8,520 nt of DNA, taken from contig JAGODU010000167.1 of NCBI GenBank assembly GCA_017998095.1, positions 1-8,520 of the forward strand, given 5' to 3'. The notes beneath the pieces were generated by a model. It worked only from the letters and a program-made list of their open reading frames with translations. It was not told where the DNA came from and did no database searches. The position numbers and the translations under genes are program-made. Of the stretch, positions 6,263 to 8,520 are shown piece after piece. Within the stretch, counting starts at the first letter, position 1; the number at the start of each line of letters is the position of its first letter. This DNA comes from Prolixibacteraceae bacterium (lineage in GTDB: Bacteria > Bacteroidota > Bacteroidia > Bacteroidales > Prolixibacteraceae).

Positions 6263-6832
6263 ATGTTTATGATAGCCGATATTTTAAAAAATGATCTTTG
6301 GGTGTTGATTGTACTCAGTATCAATCTTGCAGCATCAGTTTCATATTTCATAATCATCAGCAACCCCAGGTTGAAAGAGAAATTTTACAAGCTTCCCGTC
6401 TTAATTCAAAAGATTTACGTTTTGTTTTTTGTTCTTCCATTGTTCATTTCTCCATTTTTAGCACATTTCAAGCTCGATTTAAACAATATCTCAATAACCA
6501 TTGGTCTGTGCCTTTCCATAATAGGAATACTCTTTATTTTGCTTTCATTTTTAAAAATTGGAACAGTACCAAGTATAACCAAAGCAGGATTAAAGACTTC
6601 AGGAGTATATCAAATAGTGAGACATCCGATTTATGCAGGAACACTGATTGTTTTTGCAGGATTGAATTTGTTAACTTCTTCAGCTATTCCTATTTTTTAT
6701 TTTCCTGTTTCAATGCTTCTTTATTATTTAATGACTTATTTTGAAGAAAAGGATTTGCTGAAAATATACGGCAAAGAATATATAGATTACAGGGAAAAAG
6801 TAAAATTTCGTCTGATACCATTTGTCATATAA
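6263..6832 (+). CDS. Isoprenylcysteine carboxyl methyltransferase (ICMT/PEMT)-like integral membrane protein
   Basis: The 189-residue membrane protein has about five hydrophobic segments (about 12-33, 46-68, 76-98, 124-138 and 142-160). The conserved C-terminal block of the ICMT/phospholipid methyltransferase superfamily follows: GVYQIVRHPIYAG at 114-126 and EEKDLLKIYGKEYIDYREKVKFRLIP at about 161-186. In known members these parts bind S-adenosylmethionine and the RHP and E..L motifs are conserved; substrates are prenylated cysteines or phospholipids. The bacterial substrate here is unknown, and the enzyme acts in the inner membrane. An alternative ATG lies at 6269 (residue 3). The next gene begins 23 bp later, so the two are very probably cotranscribed. 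An FNR-type operator and a -7 box lie just upstream, so the Crp/Fnr protein encoded immediately before it is the likely regulator. Confidence 0.87.
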   Translation: MFMIADILKNDLWVLIVLSINLAASVSYFIIISNPRLKEKFYKLPVLIQKIYVLFFVLPLFISPFLAHFKLDLNNISITIGLCLSIIGILFILLSFLKIGTVPSITKAGLKTSGVYQIVRHPIYAGTLIVFAGLNLLTSSAIPIFYFPVSMLLYYLMTYFEEKDLLKIYGKEYIDYREKVKFRLIPFVI

Positions 6833-6855
6833 TGGATTGTTTTTAAATAGAATAA

Positions 6856-7479
6856 ATGAACGCAGAGGATTTTTGGAAAGTTATTGGTTTGTATAATCAG
6901 GAAACATGGCCACATCAAATACTGCTTATAGCTTTGATTATATATGCATTGATTAAGTCGTACCATGCAAAACAATATTGCTTGCCAAAACTTATTTTAG
7001 GTATTGCCAATATTTTTATTGGTATAGTGTTTTTCCTTGTTTACGGGACAGAACCAATTCAGCATTACTTTGCTGCCCCACTCTTTATTACAATTGGAGG
7101 TCTTTTTCTCAGAGAGAGTGTAAAATTTAAAAATGACATCGTTCGCCAGCCCAATAAGACAGAATGGATTTTAATTGTTTTATTACTCCTATACCCTATT
7201 GTTTCATTACTTCTTGGAAATACATATCCAAAAATGGTTGTGTACATCATGCCTTGCCCTCTGGTAAGTTTAAGCATAATAGTTTATTCCTTCTATTCCC
7301 CCAAAAACATACTACTTCTGGGTTTGCTTGCAATTTGGGGATTGACAGGTATAAAATCTTTCTTTTTCAATGCCTATGAAGATATTATCCTCCTGCTCTG
7401 CGGTATATATTGTGTTTGGGTAATAATTAGGGAGGTGAAGAATAAAAAGATTGGGATTCATTTGACTGACAATCATTAA
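6856..7479 (+). CDS. DUF6064-like multi-pass membrane protein
   Basis: The 207-residue protein begins NAEDFWKVIGLYNQETWPHQ, which matches from memory the 'F...YN...WP.Q' opening of DUF6064 proteins. It has six to seven hydrophobic segments (about 20-37, 44-63, 70-86, 104-121, 126-146, 150-170 and 175-191). The motifs MPCPLVSLSII (132-142) and AIWGLTGIKSFFFNAYED (159-176) agree with the CP...T.G and LW...G......ED blocks of that family. No biochemical function is known to me. It has no signal peptide and probably sits in the inner membrane with a short basic cytoplasmic tail (REVKNKK). It is the last gene of the methyltransferase operon, so a role beside that enzyme, for example in lipid or envelope modification, is possible but only inferred. 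The reading frame is intact and the ATG at 6856 is the natural start. Confidence 0.78.
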   Translation: MNAEDFWKVIGLYNQETWPHQILLIALIIYALIKSYHAKQYCLPKLILGIANIFIGIVFFLVYGTEPIQHYFAAPLFITIGGLFLRESVKFKNDIVRQPNKTEWILIVLLLLYPIVSLLLGNTYPKMVVYIMPCPLVSLSIIVYSFYSPKNILLLGLLAIWGLTGIKSFFFNAYEDIILLLCGIYCVWVIIREVKNKKIGIHLTDNH

Positions 7480-7506
7480 GTATACTTAGCATAAATATAA
7501 CTTAGA

Positions 7507-7537
7507 AATACTGAAAATTGGGACACAATGCAGTATT
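7507..7537. terminator. Hairpin between convergent genes, possible bidirectional terminator
   Basis: AATACTG (7507-7513) and CAGTATT (7531-7537) form a 7 bp stem. An inner ATTG/CAAT pair (7517-7520 and 7526-7529) around GGACA gives an imperfect two-part hairpin. It lies in the 102 bp gap between two converging genes, where a shared terminator is expected, but neither side has a strong T-run. Confidence 0.4.
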
Positions 7538-7581
7538 CCATATATGAAATAAAGTCAGTTAATCTTTAAAAATAACCTTAA

Positions 7582-8280
7582 CTATAGTGGAAGCACATAC
7601 CCAAAAGAAAGCTGATAGAAAGGGTAAGGGCCATAAGTCTCAGTCCATTGTTCAAAATCAACATATAAAGCATCGCCTTTGCTGAATCTCTTCAGAACAG
7701 TCAATCCAACTTTACCGTTCACACCGTTATCAGATTCATAGATTTCACCTGAATTTAATTTTGTTTGCTGTCGTCCTATTTCGTAAATAAGAGCAAATGT
7801 TGGTTGCAGGTGCCAGTTGTTACCAACATGGAAATCAACAGAAGATGCAATCCCCAGTTGTCCGTCCATGTAATAGCCATAATCAGCAATTACACCATCA
7901 TTCATCATATAGAGATAATTGGAAAAAGGACCATAACAAAAACCTAATGAAGGACCGAAATTAACATTAATGTCTGGTATAATTTCTTTACGTATAAGCC
8001 ACCAGGTTACTTTACCTTCATAGTAATCAGAAGTAGCTCCGTTTGCCAATAAGTCGTTTTCTTCCATACCCCAGATATGGTTTTGATAAGTGAATTCAAA
8101 ATCGACATTGCCTTTAAAGGATACTCCAATTTTTCCTCCTAATGAATAGAACCCGTAACTCGATTCGTAAGTTCCTTTCAGACCAATTCCGCTTTGCCCT
8201 TTTTCAAGCAAAGTTGATATTTGTGCAGAAGCTGAAATGCCAATCAAAATAATGCATAATGTGATGAGTGATTTTTTCAT
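7582..8280 (-). CDS. Predicted outer-membrane beta-barrel protein
   Basis: The 232-residue product has a signal peptide (about 1-19, cleavage in SASA|Q). Alternating hydrophobic and polar strands follow, rich in Gly, Tyr and Phe: GIGLKGTYES (31-40), LGGKIGVSF (47-55), VDFEFTYQNHIWG (59-71), INVNFGPSLGFCYGPF (104-119), MDGQLGIASSVDFHVG (138-153), LQPTFALIYEIG (158-169), VNGKVGLTVLKRF (187-199) and YQLSFGYVL (222-230). Strands in this pattern, plus the aromatic-rich terminal strand, suggest an eight- to ten-stranded outer-membrane barrel of the OmpA/porin-like type common in Bacteroidota. I do not recognise a specific family, and substrate or function cannot be given. It is transcribed alone, convergent with the membrane operon, and its start is divergent from the exported-protein gene at the right edge. 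The reading frame is intact and the start follows a good -7 box. Confidence 0.82.
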   Translation of the reverse strand: MKKSLITLCIILIGISASAQISTLLEKGQSGIGLKGTYESSYGFYSLGGKIGVSFKGNVDFEFTYQNHIWGMEENDLLANGATSDYYEGKVTWWLIRKEIIPDINVNFGPSLGFCYGPFSNYLYMMNDGVIADYGYYMDGQLGIASSVDFHVGNNWHLQPTFALIYEIGRQQTKLNSGEIYESDNGVNGKVGLTVLKRFSKGDALYVDFEQWTETYGPYPFYQLSFGYVLPL

Positions 8281-8316
8281 AAGGGTAAATGTTTTATTTA
8301 GTTGATATTAACCTAT

Positions 8317-8324
8317 CAAATATA
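8317..8324 (-). promoter_or_regulatory. Candidate -7 box for the beta-barrel gene
   Basis: The minus strand reads TATATTTG, an exact match to TAnnTTTG, 36 bases before the ATG at 8280. No TTG element is found 19-21 bases further upstream, so the assignment rests on the -7 box alone. The rest of 8281-8477 is AT-rich and shows no gene. Confidence 0.5.
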
Positions 8325-8477
8325 ATAAAAAAATAAAATGCTATTAACGAAAGAACTAAACCTTAAAATAGACTTTTAAATCAGTGACGATGAGTAATTG
8401 AAAATTCAAATAATTGTTCCGATAATTATATTTATTATTAAATATGTTTTTTATCTTTCAGAAATAAATAACACCTT

Positions 8478-8520
8478 ATGAAACGGCTAACCTTCCTCTT
8501 TTGTCTGATCAGCATTTCCC
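8478..8520 (+). CDS. Start of an exported protein, cut by window edge
   Basis: An ATG at 8478 opens a frame that reads MKRLTFLFCLISIS and continues past the edge. The basic start followed by a hydrophobic run is the beginning of a Sec signal peptide, possibly of a lipoprotein or outer-membrane protein. A near-consensus box, TATCTTTC, is present at 8452-8459, 18 bases before the ATG. Fourteen codons do not allow a function to be named. Confidence 0.6.
   Translation, partial: MKRLTFLFCLISIS

Noticed and set aside
6298..6744. 148-codon plus-strand frame overlapping the methyltransferase gene
   Set aside because: It is a shifted frame of the methyltransferase gene, rich in Ser, Phe and Cys, with no recognisable domain; the RHPIYAG-containing frame explains the region.
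8398..8409. TTGAAAATTCAA palindrome before the right-edge gene
   Set aside because: It resembles an FNR half-site pair, but the spacing between TTGA and TCAA is four bases instead of six and short AT-rich palindromes are expected here by chance.

Overview
The window looks like a chromosomal stretch from a member of the Bacteroidota. It is AT-rich and lacks Shine-Dalgarno-like leaders. It has promoter -7 boxes of the TAnnTTTG type, a protein with a type IX secretion (T9SS) C-terminal domain, several Sec signal peptides and an outer-membrane beta-barrel protein. I cannot name a genus. There are nine coding regions with a recognisable start, plus the first 14 codons of a tenth at the right edge. 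I see no RNA genes, CRISPR array or insertion sequence.

Left part (1-1740, minus strand): a truncated HCxxGKDRTG tyrosine phosphatase is followed by a separate gene for an exported protein. That protein ends in a PEP-CTERM-like tail (VPVP motif, membrane helix, Arg/Lys-rich end). It has its own close-to-consensus Bacteroidota promoter and a clear intrinsic terminator. About 450 bp of mostly AT-rich non-coding DNA separates its promoter from the next gene.

Centre (2189-5016, plus strand): two genes only 6 bp apart form a secreted pair. The first is a 167-residue protein with a T9SS type A sorting domain. The second is a 750-residue multidomain protein with a signal peptide, a Bacteroidota-type N-terminal beta module, a fibronectin-III-like domain and a MACPF (membrane attack complex/perforin) domain, ending in a beta-rich C-terminal region I do not recognise. 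A long RNA hairpin follows the stop codon. This pair is the best candidate for an undescribed system: a predicted pore-forming effector that differs in architecture from the compact Bacteroidales MACPF antimicrobial proteins.

Right-centre (5051-7479, plus strand): a protein with two AbrB-like half-repeats and a Crp/Fnr-family regulator are followed by a methyltransferase of the isoprenylcysteine-methyltransferase type and a DUF6064-like membrane protein. The regulator's recognition helix reads ETLSR, as in FNR. Six bases after its stop codon lies a perfect TTGAT-N4-ATCAA site, centred about 41 bp upstream of the start point predicted for the two membrane-protein genes. This suggests that the regulator activates the membrane pair directly.

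Right end (7480-8520): a minus-strand outer-membrane beta-barrel gene converges on the membrane operon. Divergent from it, the start of another exported protein runs off the edge.
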